A DNA stretch of 64,000 nt from Halobacteriovorax sp. GB3 (GCF_028649655.1 NZ_JAQSLN010000003.1:1302001-1366000), one strand, 5' to 3'. Numbered from the stretch's first letter, positions 18,302 to 28,172 are shown. Translations and numbers: made by a program. Notes: generated by a model not told the origin, from the letters alone.

Positions 18302-19088
18302 CGGCGCAAATATAAGTCACCCAAGACTCACAATTTTCTGCTTTATCAGTGCGATAGAAATTACCATCTCCACCACCATCTCCGTCTTCACCTTCCCAGT
18401 AAGTTTGAACTTTTGAAAAGCCTGCATCTTCCATGACATCGATAATTTCTTTGATCGACCACATTCTCCAATCGTAAGTAAAAACATTTTCGTACTTAAT
18501 TCCGTTATCATGCTTTTTGAAATGAATGTAATAAAGAACTTCATTCGTTAGTGGATTATAATCTTCACAATCCCAAAAATAAGAATGATCATCATGCTCA
18601 GTCTCTTCAACCATTGGTTGACGAGCTTCTGTTCCACCAAAAATATCAACGAAAAAACAACCTTCGTCATTTAATCCTTCTCTTACTTTTTTAAAGTAGT
18701 TAAGAAGGTCATTGCGTTTTTTAAAGATAAAATAAGAAAAGTTAAAGGCAACAATGACATCTGTTTTGAATTCTTGGTTGTCTAGAACATTTCCTTCAAT
18801 ATATTTCATTCGTTCTTTCTGCTCATCAGAAAGTTTTGAATAATGATTTTCAAGTCCGTAAGAGATTGGCTCACTATCGAGGTCGATTCCCCATGCTCTG
18901 TGCTCTGGTGATTGCTTTACCCAATCACAGGCCATGGCCGCAGTTCCACCAAAGTCCTCTCTAAAAGTTAATGGTTTTCTCTTGAATGTCTTCTTGAATT
19001 CTTTGTTAACGAAATCAATATCAACTTCATGATTTTGAACAGAAGATTCGTAAAGTCTATACTTGTCTTCGAGTGATAATTTAGGCAT
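18294..19088 (-). CDS. Class I SAM-dependent methyltransferase
   Basis: 264 aa, Rossmann-type methyltransferase. The glycine motif is FREDFGGTAAMACDW (~43-57), followed by the acidic GIDLDSE ending the second strand (~68) and a VIVAFNFSYF motif-IV-like strand. The start at 19088 has GGGAG 7 bases upstream; the earlier in-frame ATG at 19103 overlaps the preceding gene. It is last in the PTP-greB-DUF6165-methyltransferase operon. The substrate is unknown. Confidence 0.8.
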   Translation of the reverse strand: MPKLSLEDKYRLYESSVQNHEVDIDFVNKEFKKTFKRKPLTFREDFGGTAAMACDWVKQSPEHRAWGIDLDSEPISYGLENHYSKLSDEQKERMKYIEGNVLDNQEFKTDVIVAFNFSYFIFKKRNDLLNYFKKVREGLNDEGCFFVDIFGGTEARQPMVEETEHDDHSYFWDCEDYNPLTNEVLYYIHFKKHDNGIKYENVFTYDWRMWSIKEIIDVMEDAGFSKVQTYWEGEDGDGGGDGNFYRTDKAENCESWVTYICAVK

Positions 19089-19099
19089 GGATCGCTCCC

Positions 19100-19480
19100 T
19101 CAATATTTTTCATATGATTTAACTTCTTTCACATTTGAGCCGAATTTCAAATTTAGCTCATTCTTTATCTCATAGCGTTTATCATTCGTCATATAAACAC
19201 TGCGAGCTAGATCAATAAATTCTTGATCAAACTCTCTAGCACGCTCTTTTTCACGGATATCATCTTCAATTTTCCATAAGAGCGAGTTAATTTCAACTAG
19301 CTTTTCTAGGAAAATATCGACCCCATCTAAATTAAGAGAAAAGAGTTTTCCACTCAATAACTTTTCCTCATGCGAAACAAGCTCCAACTTAGACTCGTCC
19401 GAAATATTCTTTTGCTTGATTCTTAAAATTGAGATTTTATCAACTAACTCACCTAGTGATACGGGACATTCAATAATCAT
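19100..19480 (-). CDS. DUF6165 family protein
   Basis: 126 aa. The N-terminus IIECPVSLGELVDKISIL matches the DUF6165 signature as I know it; the rest is helical, probably coiled coil, with repeated acidic/basic heptads. No function is established. It overlaps greB by four bases (ATGA) and is 11 bases before the methyltransferase start, so all four genes are read together. Confidence 0.65.
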   Translation of the reverse strand: MIIECPVSLGELVDKISILRIKQKNISDESKLELVSHEEKLLSGKLFSLNLDGVDIFLEKLVEINSLLWKIEDDIREKERAREFDQEFIDLARSVYMTNDKRYEIKNELNLKFGSNVKEVKSYEKY

Positions 19481-19980
19481 GATGACTCTCCAAAATCAAT
19501 TGCTTCATAGCGTATTTCTATAATCTCATACTCCACATTACCTTTGGGAGCTCGCACAATGACATCATCCCCTTCTTCCTTAGTTAGAAGAGCGCGGGCG
19601 ACTGGAGATTTCCAACTGATAAGCCCTCTTTGTGCATTACTTTCATCTTCTCCAACAATGCAAAACGTCTTTTCTATTCCATTCTCATCGCAGACCACGA
19701 CAGTTGCGCCGAACTGAACTTTCGAAGATTTCACATCGAGCGGATCAATAATATTGGCCTTATCAATTCTCTTTCCAAGAAAGCGTAATCTTCGATCGAT
19801 CTCTCGAAGTCTTTTTTTCCCATAAATATAGTCTGCATTTTCAGAGCGATCACCAAGAGAAGCGGCCCAAGCAACAACTTCGACAGTCTTAGGTCTTTCA
19901 ACTTTCGTTAAAAGCTCAAATTCATCATAGAGCTTTTTATATCCAGTGGGAGTAATGTAATTATTTTTTTCTATTTTCAT
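19477..19980 (-). CDS. greB: Transcription elongation factor GreB
   Basis: It rescues backtracked RNA polymerase by stimulating transcript cleavage through the secondary channel. 167 aa: the N-terminal coiled coil carries the acidic tip GDRSENADY (~43-51), whose acidic residues coordinate the catalytic Mg. The C-terminal FKBP-like domain includes the ISWKSPVARALL block typical of GreB. The start lies inside the end of the phosphatase gene (20-base overlap). Confidence 0.9.
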   Translation of the reverse strand: MKIEKNNYITPTGYKKLYDEFELLTKVERPKTVEVVAWAASLGDRSENADYIYGKKRLREIDRRLRFLGKRIDKANIIDPLDVKSSKVQFGATVVVCDENGIEKTFCIVGEDESNAQRGLISWKSPVARALLTKEEGDDVIVRAPKGNVEYEIIEIRYEAIDFGESS

Positions 19981-20443
19981 CGATTATATATTTTAAAAGG
20001 CCTTCACTTGCATCTTCAACGATATCTAAGACGTGATTAAAACCATCTTCACTACCATAGTAAGGATCTGGAACTTCATGAACTTTAAAACGGCTACAAA
20101 ATTCAACCATCATGAAAACTTTGTGCCCATAGTGTCCAGATGGATCGAGACGTTTCACATTTTTAAAGTTTTGACCGTCCATACAAATAATAAAATCAAA
20201 ATCTTCAAAATCGGATTCGAGAAATTTCCTAGAAAGAGACTCCAACGAGATTCCTCTTTCCTTGGCCTTATCACGCATACGTCGATCGGCCTTCTCACCA
20301 GCATGGAATCCACTTGTACCAGCAGAATCAACATGAAACTGGTCACTTATTTGCTTTTTCCTAATGAGATCTAAAAAAACCCCTTCAGCTGCCGGAGAAC
20401 GACAGATATTGCCAAGACAAACAAATAACACTTTTGTTTTCAT
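19961..20443 (-). CDS. Low-molecular-weight protein tyrosine phosphatase
   Basis: 160-aa cytoplasmic phosphatase. The P-loop CLGNICRSP gives the nucleophile C9 and R15; the general acid lies in VPDPYYG near residue 124. This matches the Wzb/YfkJ-like family, which acts on tyrosine-kinase substrates or arginine phosphates. No capsule genes or tyrosine kinase are nearby, so the partner is unknown. It is first in the operon with greB and divergent from def with ~66 bp between starts. Confidence 0.9.
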   Translation of the reverse strand: MKTKVLFVCLGNICRSPAAEGVFLDLIRKKQISDQFHVDSAGTSGFHAGEKADRRMRDKAKERGISLESLSRKFLESDFEDFDFIICMDGQNFKNVKRLDPSGHYGHKVFMMVEFCSRFKVHEVPDPYYGSEDGFNHVLDIVEDASEGLLKYIIDENRKK

Positions 20444-20509
20444 TTTATTTTCCTTCTCTCTAACTTGGTTTATTATAGAACTTCATGATGCAATTTTTAA
20501 AGGACTATT

Positions 20510-21076
20510 ATGGGCGCAAAAAGAGTCATTCGCATGGGTCATCCGACATTACGACTAAAAGCTAAATCTCTTAGTAAAGAAGAAATTCTAAGTGATGGGA
20601 CAAGAGATCTTGTACAAGATCTCATTGACACAATGGAAGTCGAAGACGGAATTGGAATTGCGGCCCCACAGATCAATATCAGTAAGCAAGTGGCCATCAT
20701 TTGTGTACCCGATAATAGCCCACGCTATCCAGGCTCTAGTCCTTCTGGACTCAATGTCGTTATCAATCCAAAGATAACGATATTAGATGATGAACTTCAA
20801 GGTTTTTGGGAGGGATGTCTCTCGGTTCCAGGCCTTAGAGGATTTGTTAAGAGACCACGCAAAGTGCAAATCGACTACTTAGACCTTGAAGCAAAAGAGC
20901 AGACAATTATCGCCGAGGACTTTCTTGCAACAGTTTATCAACACGAATTAGACCACCTCTTTGGCCACCTCTATATTGATAAGGTCAGCGATCCAAGTAA
21001 GCTCAGCTACAATGAGGAATTCGTTCAATTTTGGGCCAATGATGCTCAGAATATAGAAAACCAGCAAGAGGAATAA
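20510..21076 (+). CDS. def: Peptide deformylase
   Basis: It removes the N-formyl group from new proteins; metal enzyme. The three motifs are present: GIGIAAPQI (~47), EGCLSVPG (Cys metal ligand, ~103) and QHELDHL (two His ligands and catalytic Glu, ~144). 188 aa with a short acidic tail. AAAGGA lies 7 bases before the ATG. fmt is not adjacent, unlike the common def-fmt pairing. Confidence 0.94.
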   Translation: MGAKRVIRMGHPTLRLKAKSLSKEEILSDGTRDLVQDLIDTMEVEDGIGIAAPQINISKQVAIICVPDNSPRYPGSSPSGLNVVINPKITILDDELQGFWEGCLSVPGLRGFVKRPRKVQIDYLDLEAKEQTIIAEDFLATVYQHELDHLFGHLYIDKVSDPSKLSYNEEFVQFWANDAQNIENQQEE

Positions 21077-21167
21077 ACCCCTAGAAAAAGGCCAAACATG
21101 TCTTTTTTACTTTAGAGCTTTAAATAACCGACCGATAAAGTAGAGTAATCTATTTTGGAGGTTAAGA

Positions 21168-22418
21168 GTGGAAAAACCGGTTAAAAATGTGCTCTTTAGT
21201 GCTGCTAGTGTCGTCGCAATTGCGCTCAGTACTCACTATATGGTTGAGCAAAATCAAGTTCCAAACCCTTATTGGGGTGAAAAAACTATGGAGCGAGCAC
21301 CTGCTAGTTTTGATTTATCTATCGATCCTAGTTATTACCGAGATTTTTTTCTTCCCGATAGGTATGACAATTTCATTGATTACGATGTGAGCATACGCTT
21401 TTCTACAGATAAAGATAAAAGCTACATGAGAAGAAATGCAAAGCTCGCACTTCACGAGGCCTTTTCTCAAACATTTTCTCAAATCAATGCAGGAGAGCGC
21501 CCTAGTGAGCAGATGCTTGCCCTCTTAAAAGAAAATGCTATTTCAAGTTTTATGGATAAATTTGTAAAACGCTTACGCTTTTATAAGATCCTAGATGGAA
21601 ACTTCCAGATCGACTTTATTTTCACTCCAAAAGAAGTCAATTCACTCGAACTTAAAGAAGAAATGAGAACAAACCAACTCGTTCACCACGATATGCGTGG
21701 AGATCTCTATAAAAAGCTTACTGATAAAGACAGAACAATTCCTGAAACGATGGAAAATAACCCTCTACCAAATAATGGTGAAATCTATCAATTCTCAGGT
21801 GGAGCCATTTCAATCAACTTAGAATTAGCTGATACAAACTTAGTCTTTAAAATCCCAAGGCCGACGAAAAATATTCTTAAAGGACATGTCCTCTTTAGAA
21901 AGTACTATCGTGTTAACGAAAGAGGGATGCTAAAAGTAGCTTTTAGAAGGGAGAATTTCCAAGCGGATATGGTCCACTTTAAAAAGGATGGAAAAGCAAA
22001 AGAGCGTTATGTTACTGCTGATCTCTATAAGACGTTTAATTTAAAAAACCCTTTGCCAAAGCTTGATCGCATGGAAGTTTCTTTTGGAAAGATCAAAGAT
22101 CTGCCTATGCAAAAGAGAAATCTCTGGGATCGCTTTTCGGGATTTTTCTCAAGCGAGGATAAGGAAACGGCAGATCTTGATCTCTACGGTAAATATAGAG
22201 GGAGAGAATATAAAGCAACAATTGAAAAGTTAGTTTATGACTTTAATGATTCTGAATTTACTTACTCTTCAAAGGTCAACATTGAGATTCCAGGATCTTT
22301 TGATAACACATCAAAGGAGATGAGTTTCAAAAATAGAGTTCGCACAGAGCTGATTAAACAATCTCGCACTAAGCTTATTGAGCAACTCCACCTTGAAGAA
22401 TTACACACTAAATTTTAA
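21168..22418 (+). CDS. Membrane-anchored protein paired with phospholipase D-like gene
   Basis: 416 aa, not recognised. A hydrophobic segment at ~5-22 (VKNVLFSAASVVAIALST) suggests a signal anchor or signal peptide. The rest is a soluble, mostly beta domain with many charged residues. The start is GTG with TTTGGAGG 7 bases upstream. The next gene begins 12 bases after the stop, so it is in an operon with the secreted PLD-like enzyme and may help its export or act on the same substrate. That link is inference from position only. Confidence 0.6.
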   Translation: MEKPVKNVLFSAASVVAIALSTHYMVEQNQVPNPYWGEKTMERAPASFDLSIDPSYYRDFFLPDRYDNFIDYDVSIRFSTDKDKSYMRRNAKLALHEAFSQTFSQINAGERPSEQMLALLKENAISSFMDKFVKRLRFYKILDGNFQIDFIFTPKEVNSLELKEEMRTNQLVHHDMRGDLYKKLTDKDRTIPETMENNPLPNNGEIYQFSGGAISINLELADTNLVFKIPRPTKNILKGHVLFRKYYRVNERGMLKVAFRRENFQADMVHFKKDGKAKERYVTADLYKTFNLKNPLPKLDRMEVSFGKIKDLPMQKRNLWDRFSGFFSSEDKETADLDLYGKYRGREYKATIEKLVYDFNDSEFTYSSKVNIEIPGSFDNTSKEMSFKNRVRTELIKQSRTKLIEQLHLEELHTKF

Positions 22419-22430
22419 GAAGGAATCAAA

Positions 22431-24575
22431 ATGAATTATAAAAAGCTAATTACTCTTAGTACTCTGATTGCCCAAGCAAATGTTTTTGCAGCTGGTTCAA
22501 TCAATGTTCAAGATAGAATTAAAGCGCAGTCTTTCTACCTTGATGTCTATAAAAGTGTCTTTGGAAATCCTCTCTATGCAAGAAGTGAGGACTTTGTCGA
22601 TTTGATTCGATCTATTGAAAGTCAATCAAAGAAAAAAGAGGTACTCGAATTTATTAAGGCCCTCGATAATAAAGTTCCAGAGAAGATTCTACGACCTCTG
22701 GCCTATTGGTCTCTAGTTAAAAAAGATAAGGAAAAGCTTGAAGAAGTTATTTCCTACTACCTCGTCTATAAGGCGCTCTCTTTAAGGGATTATATTGATG
22801 ATCCAACAACAAAGAAGTCCCACAAGATGTCCGCAATCAATCTTTTAAATAGCTATGGTAGCGAAGGAATTACGACCAACAATATTTCAACTAAACTCAT
22901 TCCTCTTTTTAAAAAGAAGGCAAAGGAGTTAGCAAGTCTTTCCTCTAAAGAATTTGCTAGTGCATTTACAAAAGATCCATTTGTTCAAGACTTTAGAGAG
23001 AAGATTCCTGATATTAGCCCCTACACACTCTCCTACATAGGAATTGTCCCAGGGAATAAAGTTGAAGTTGTCAGTGAAAATCAGCGTGATGAAAAACGAA
23101 TTGACTGGTTTAATGATCGAGTCATCTTTAATGGGGGAAGCCTTGATTTCAACTCCCCTTATATAAAAATGCCAACGAAAGAAGATCCTTCCGGTCATAT
23201 TGTCTTTAAAGAAGACCCCATTTATATGAGAATCCGCGAAATGATTGATGAGGCGAAAGATTCAGTATTTATCGACATCTTTCTCTTTGGTGGAACACTT
23301 GGTGCAACATTAAGTGAATACCTCATCGATGAGGCGATAAAAAAGAAAAAGGCCAACCCAAATTTTAAGGTTCTCCTTCTTCACGACTATGCTACAAATT
23401 ACAATATGCTCGGTGAAATGATGCCTATTTTTGAGTATATCAAAAAGAGAATCGATACAGAGCCTGTCGTTAGAGAAACGGTTATGCTCATGCAGGCCAA
23501 TATTCAAAGACACCCGCCAGGAATCCCTTTTGGAATAACAAATATTATTCCAAAGAATCGCGAGACTTGTAAGTTTATGGAGTCTAAAAGTACGTATTAC
23601 GAATCAAAAATCGATCACTCAAAAGTTATCGTCATTGATGCCAATACAGACAATCCTAAGGCCTACTTTGGCTCTAAAAACTGGACAGACCACTCGGGTG
23701 GTTATTACTACGATGATGCCATCTATGTTCACGGTCCAGCCGCGGCACTCGTTCAAGCATCCTATTATAGAGATATTGAAGCTGCTCTAACAGATGATAA
23801 AAAAGAGCTAGAATGCTTTTGGTTCAAAGAAAAAGGTTTTGATAACACGAGATATCTTTCAAAGAAAAAAGAAATTCTTGATTGGTTCAAAGTTAAAAAA
23901 GAAAATTACCCTGTAATTGGAAATCAGCCAATGAGAATTGCAGAAGCTGATGTTGATGGAACGATTAAAAATGTTAGAAACATTCTTATTGATATGATCT
24001 CTAAGGCCGAGAAATATATCTATATGGAACAGCTCTTTGTTTATGATCCTTATATCAATGATGCTTTGATCAAGAGAAAGATTCAAAATCCAGATCTAAA
24101 GATTAAGATTTTAGCCGATCACAATGGAAACTTCGGAATGAATGGTCTTCCAAACACTCTCTTTATGAAAGAAATGATGGGATATGACATTGAGATTCGT
24201 GCTCGAAAAACATTTGGAAAGAAGTTTATTTTTCCAAATGGACACGAGCAAGAATATCACCAAGAAAATCACAGAAAGATCACTTCTGTTGATGGTAAGT
24301 ACTTGCTCGGAGGCTCTTCTAACTTAAATCCTGATACACTTCAAGGAAGTTTCAGAGAGTTTGGAGCACAGATTTTCGACAAAAAAGTTATTGCAGACTT
24401 TGAAAAGAAATTTGAAAAAGATTGGAATAACAAAGAGATGACAATGAGTCTTGATATTGAAAATTTCCAAGCGACTATAGGTGGAAAAGCTCTACCTGTT
24501 GATCTTTCGGAACTTATCAATGGCCTAGGTTCAACACTCTATAGAAATAAAGATAAAATAGAGAGACGTTATTAA
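22431..24575 (+). CDS. Secreted phospholipase D-like protein
   Basis: 714 aa with a signal peptide (ending near VFAAG, residue ~22). Two HxKxxxxD motifs define the PLD superfamily: H396/K398/D403 (HSKVIVID), followed by GSKNWT, and H614/K616/D621 (HRKITSVD), followed by GGSSNLNPDT. Family members cleave or exchange phosphodiester bonds in phospholipids or nucleic acid; cardiolipin-synthase-like enzymes share the layout. A ~200-residue N-terminal helical domain is unassigned. Export suggests action in the envelope or outside the cell. Confidence 0.85.
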   Translation: MNYKKLITLSTLIAQANVFAAGSINVQDRIKAQSFYLDVYKSVFGNPLYARSEDFVDLIRSIESQSKKKEVLEFIKALDNKVPEKILRPLAYWSLVKKDKEKLEEVISYYLVYKALSLRDYIDDPTTKKSHKMSAINLLNSYGSEGITTNNISTKLIPLFKKKAKELASLSSKEFASAFTKDPFVQDFREKIPDISPYTLSYIGIVPGNKVEVVSENQRDEKRIDWFNDRVIFNGGSLDFNSPYIKMPTKEDPSGHIVFKEDPIYMRIREMIDEAKDSVFIDIFLFGGTLGATLSEYLIDEAIKKKKANPNFKVLLLHDYATNYNMLGEMMPIFEYIKKRIDTEPVVRETVMLMQANIQRHPPGIPFGITNIIPKNRETCKFMESKSTYYESKIDHSKVIVIDANTDNPKAYFGSKNWTDHSGGYYYDDAIYVHGPAAALVQASYYRDIEAALTDDKKELECFWFKEKGFDNTRYLSKKKEILDWFKVKKENYPVIGNQPMRIAEADVDGTIKNVRNILIDMISKAEKYIYMEQLFVYDPYINDALIKRKIQNPDLKIKILADHNGNFGMNGLPNTLFMKEMMGYDIEIRARKTFGKKFIFPNGHEQEYHQENHRKITSVDGKYLLGGSSNLNPDTLQGSFREFGAQIFDKKVIADFEKKFEKDWNNKEMTMSLDIENFQATIGGKALPVDLSELINGLGSTLYRNKDKIERRY

Positions 24576-24584
24576 ACGTCTCTC
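24561..24584. terminator. Bidirectional hairpin between convergent genes
   Basis: Perfect 10-bp stem GAGAGACGTT/AACGTCTCTC with a 4-base loop, spanning the stop of the PLD-like gene and touching that of the SDR gene. There is no long T-run. Confidence 0.6.
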
Positions 24585-25332
24585 ACTTATCTTTTGAATA
24601 ATTAAATAATTTAATTCCCATTAGGCCTCGATATAAACATCGGGGCATTCTATCTAAAAAATACATCACAGTTTTCATTTGCCAAGGAAAGACAAAAAGC
24701 GCTGTCTTCCTATCAAGGGCCCTTCTAATTTTAGCTGCACCTTTACTTGCTGGCATAAGCCATGGCATCGAGTGATTATTCTTCTTTGTTAATGGTGTAT
24801 CAATAAAGCCCGGGCAGATACAAGTGACATCAATATTCCATCTCTTTAAATCGAGACTATAAGACTCACACAACTTTAAAACAGCAGCTTTAGAAGCGGA
24901 GTAGCTAGAAGCTCCAGGAAGTCCAACCATTCCGGCGACACTTGAAACAGCTGCAATATGACCTCTCCCTTGCTCAAACATTGTAGGAAGAGCTGCTTCA
25001 AAGGCATTTAAAACACCAAAGACATTTGTCGCAATGACATCTCTTGAAGCTTCAAAGTTAGGCATCTTCGTCTTATGCCCTACACTTCTTCCGGCATTCG
25101 CTATAATTAAATCAAGACTTCCCTGTGAAAAATCACTGACTGCTGCAATCATTTCATCACGATTGGTCACATCAACTTTGTAGGTCTTCAAGTTAGGATA
25201 TTGATCTAGGAGACCTTCAGGAAGTTTAGATAGATCTCTTCCACAAACACCGACTTCATCACCTGTCTTTAAATAATTAAGAGCAAGCTCTAAACCAATT
25301 CCAGTTGTTCCACCTGTTATAAAAACTTTCAT
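24583..25332 (-). CDS. Short-chain dehydrogenase/reductase
   Basis: 249-aa NAD(P)-dependent oxidoreductase. Cofactor motif TGGTTGIG (~7-14), NAGRS (~84), catalytic Ser in VSSVAG and YSASK (~147-151). The C-terminal part is longer and more hydrophobic (WLMPASKGAAKIRRAL...MKTVMYFLDRMPR), as in SDR members that act on lipids at the membrane. The start immediately follows the permease stop, so the two are co-transcribed. The substrate cannot be named. Confidence 0.82.
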   Translation of the reverse strand: MKVFITGGTTGIGLELALNYLKTGDEVGVCGRDLSKLPEGLLDQYPNLKTYKVDVTNRDEMIAAVSDFSQGSLDLIIANAGRSVGHKTKMPNFEASRDVIATNVFGVLNAFEAALPTMFEQGRGHIAAVSSVAGMVGLPGASSYSASKAAVLKLCESYSLDLKRWNIDVTCICPGFIDTPLTKKNNHSMPWLMPASKGAAKIRRALDRKTALFVFPWQMKTVMYFLDRMPRCLYRGLMGIKLFNYSKDK

Positions 25333-26397
25333 TTAACCACCACAACAGTCTTTCTTAAAAAAACCATTAAAAAATGAACGTACAGAAGAATTAACAATCA
25401 GCCCTTTTAAAAGACTAACTGATAAAACAACAGCAAGAGCAATCTCCCACCAAGCACTACCTTCTCCATGCTCATGCAAAGAAACTTTAAAATCTATTGG
25501 AAAACTATACGCACTATAAAGATAGTCTGTAAAATAACTCATCCCTAGGGCCACAAGTGCAATAACAAGCACATTGATAACAATCCCCTTCTTTCCTATA
25601 TATTTCTGCATCACAAGAATATTTGAAATATTTGTGGCCGGTCCAACGAGTAAAATAAGAAGAGCCGTTCCAGGACTCATTCCTTTTAGTACTAAACTAG
25701 CAGCTATTGGTGTTGTTGCAGAGGCGCAGATATAAAGAGGAATTCCAACTGCAAGAATCGCTAATTTTTGTCCCGTAAGTCCCATCGTTTCAAAAAAGTT
25801 TGCAGGAACGAGAACTTCGATAACAGCACCAGCGATTAAACCGAAGGTAAGCCATAAGGCCATATCATCAAGAAGATCATTAAAGGCATAAGAGAACATT
25901 TTAGCAACTTTAGAGCCAAAGCTTGTTCTTTCAGTCTTCGCTTCATCTTTTGATTTTGAACAACATGATTTTACTTCTTCTATTTTTTCTCCACCATCTT
26001 TATTAAAAAGAAATTGAAGAATCCCTGCGACAAGGGCCGATAAAAAAGCGGCCACAGGTCTTAGGATCGTCATAGGAAGATCCATCATGGCATAGGTCAC
26101 GGCAATAGAATCAACTCCGGACTCTGGCGTAGAAATTAGAAATGAAGATGTCGCGCCGTTTGAGGCTCCATTTTTTTTAAGAGTTGCAGCAGTAGGAATA
26201 ACTGAACAACTACAAAGAGGAAGTGGTATGCCAAAAAGGGCCGCCTTAAAAACAGAACCAATACTCTCCCCGCCCATGGCCTTCTTAATTCTCTCAACAG
26301 AAATAAAGGCGTAAATGAATCCAGACAGGAGAAGACCAAAGATTAAATAAGGAGCAGAAATAAGAAGATACTTCCAAAATGCTTGTATAAAAACCAT
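25333..26397 (-). CDS. SO_0444/ArsP-type permease (PF03773)
   Basis: Integral membrane protein of 354 aa with 8-10 hydrophobic segments. The family signature GIPLPLCSCSVIPTA is at ~56-70, with a second inverted copy around GIPLYICASATTPIA. A cytoplasmic loop has a CC pair (VKSCCSKSK, ~143), and the protein ends in KKDCCGG, suggesting thiophilic metal or metalloid binding. Family members are linked to copper, zinc or arsenic efflux. No metal regulator lies alongside. Confidence 0.82.
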   Translation of the reverse strand: MVFIQAFWKYLLISAPYLIFGLLLSGFIYAFISVERIKKAMGGESIGSVFKAALFGIPLPLCSCSVIPTAATLKKNGASNGATSSFLISTPESGVDSIAVTYAMMDLPMTILRPVAAFLSALVAGILQFLFNKDGGEKIEEVKSCCSKSKDEAKTERTSFGSKVAKMFSYAFNDLLDDMALWLTFGLIAGAVIEVLVPANFFETMGLTGQKLAILAVGIPLYICASATTPIAASLVLKGMSPGTALLILLVGPATNISNILVMQKYIGKKGIVINVLVIALVALGMSYFTDYLYSAYSFPIDFKVSLHEHGEGSAWWEIALAVVLSVSLLKGLIVNSSVRSFFNGFFKKDCCGG

Positions 26398-26492
26398 AGA
26401 ATCCTATATGTGATAAGGTTACATTCGTAATCTTAGTATTTCACAAAAGAGGTCATTAAAAAAGAATTTAGACTATTTTAAACAATATTAGA

Positions 26493-28172
26493 TTAGACAA
26501 TTTCATCTTTTGGTATGGCCTTGTCGCGCATTCTCTTAATCATAGAATCGACATTATTTTGAAAATATTTTTGTTTTTCAATCTCTTCCTCTTTCATTTT
26601 AGGAAGTTGAATTAGATAATTTACAAATCTTCTGACTTTCATTTTAAATGTTTCATCAATTCCATTAACGATTCCTTTTAGCTTTCCCTTCTCCGACATA
26701 TCGTGAAAGAGCGTAATATAAAAAGGATGTTCGCCATCGATAAAGAGAACGCTTCCATCTTTAACTTCCATTGGTGTTTTGATCTCCACAATATGTTCAC
26801 TAAGATGACTAAGAATAACGGGGATCTCAACAAGAAACTCTCTTTTAATACCAATCAAATCAATATCATCACTAGTAATAACATTTGCATTTTCTTTACA
26901 GCGAAGTTGCTCTTTCCATTCTGATTTTGATTTTCTCTTATAAACTTCTAATAAACGTTCAATTATATCTAAGCTGATCTCGCCTTCAAAATTTAATTTG
27001 TATTCGAGTTTAGCTTCAATTGGAAGCTTTCGATTAAAAATCAAAAGAATTGGTGGCGTTTCAAATTCTTCTTCTAAAAAGCTGATGAGTCTTTGAATTT
27101 TATTTTTTGTCGATGATTGAACAACTGATCCATCTTCTTCGATAATCTCAAAGGCATCTTGTTGGACGATGAGAATCTCCGGCATGATTTTTTTAAGGAT
27201 TTTAAAATCGTTTGAGAAATACGGATAGTTAAATAGGTTGAATCCTTTTGTTTCATACGAAGATTCTATCATCTCTAACAAACGGACTCTTTTATCGATA
27301 ATCATTACTCTTGGCAGGTCACGAAGGGGGTTGTTTTTAAGATCACTTATTGTATTTTGAGCAACTTTATCGAAAGAGCCCTTATTCTTGATGTTTAATC
27401 TCTTTTCACATGTAAGGGAATTAAAACGTAAGTCGTGTTCAAATTTAGCTATTTCTTTAACATTAACTTGTTCACATCCAAGACCTTCGGGCAGATGAGA
27501 ACTAATATTCAATGTATTAATATCCTCGAGCCATTTATATTTTCTTTGCAACTCAGGCGTCTCCTGTACAAAAGAGCGTGGAGCACTGAAGTTTGGAAGA
27601 AATTCTTCGAGCCACTTTTTATCGGGATCAATTTTATCAAATTTAGTAATCGACTTAATAAGCTCAGGTGTTATTTCCGTCATGCTACAAAGAAACTTCG
27701 CCCATAGAACTTCACTATGACCTTCGGCCATGGCGTACTTAGGAGCGCCAGAAGTGTCTTTAGAGATGAGAAACTTTAAATTATAGATAAAGTCTTCAAG
27801 GTCTTCTCTTTTATAATCACAAAGCACAACTCCGTGAGAGTAAATTTCTTGTAACTCCGTGAGGTGATGTTCTTCGCCAAAAATTCCAACTTTAGGAATG
27901 TCTTTTACGAAGGCATACTTATTAATAATTTTTAAAATATCTTTTTTGAAGCGCTCATTCCCATCGAAATCAATCATGATCAAAGAAAAGAATTTCTTCT
28001 CAATGAGTGCCGGAAAGAATGAAGTCAATTTTACATCGCGAATATTCTCATCACGACTAAAGACCACGACTTCAAATTGATCTCCAGCAAATATCGCAAT
28101 TTGCTTTCTGATCCTTGCCACGTAGAGCGGATCGTCTGAAAAAAGGGCCAATTGTTTCTTTGTCGTGCTCAT
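26493..28172 (-). CDS. Large regulator-like protein with two receiver-like domains
   Basis: 559 aa from the ATG at 28172, chosen because GGAAGG lies upstream; an earlier ATG at 28211 lacks a site. Residues ~5-140 look like a receiver fold (SLIMIDFDG with D68/D70, then PKVGIFG). A second degenerate receiver-like segment at ~290-410 begins PRVMIIDKR and has LIVQQDAF where the phospho-site would be. The C-terminal ~100 residues resemble a PilZ-type beta barrel, tentatively. It is probably a two-component-derived signalling protein without an HTH. It is on its own transcript, upstream of and opposite to tRNA-Asp. Confidence 0.5.
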   Translation of the reverse strand: MSTTKKQLALFSDDPLYVARIRKQIAIFAGDQFEVVVFSRDENIRDVKLTSFFPALIEKKFFSLIMIDFDGNERFKKDILKIINKYAFVKDIPKVGIFGEEHHLTELQEIYSHGVVLCDYKREDLEDFIYNLKFLISKDTSGAPKYAMAEGHSEVLWAKFLCSMTEITPELIKSITKFDKIDPDKKWLEEFLPNFSAPRSFVQETPELQRKYKWLEDINTLNISSHLPEGLGCEQVNVKEIAKFEHDLRFNSLTCEKRLNIKNKGSFDKVAQNTISDLKNNPLRDLPRVMIIDKRVRLLEMIESSYETKGFNLFNYPYFSNDFKILKKIMPEILIVQQDAFEIIEEDGSVVQSSTKNKIQRLISFLEEEFETPPILLIFNRKLPIEAKLEYKLNFEGEISLDIIERLLEVYKRKSKSEWKEQLRCKENANVITSDDIDLIGIKREFLVEIPVILSHLSEHIVEIKTPMEVKDGSVLFIDGEHPFYITLFHDMSEKGKLKGIVNGIDETFKMKVRRFVNYLIQLPKMKEEEIEKQKYFQNNVDSMIKRMRDKAIPKDEIV

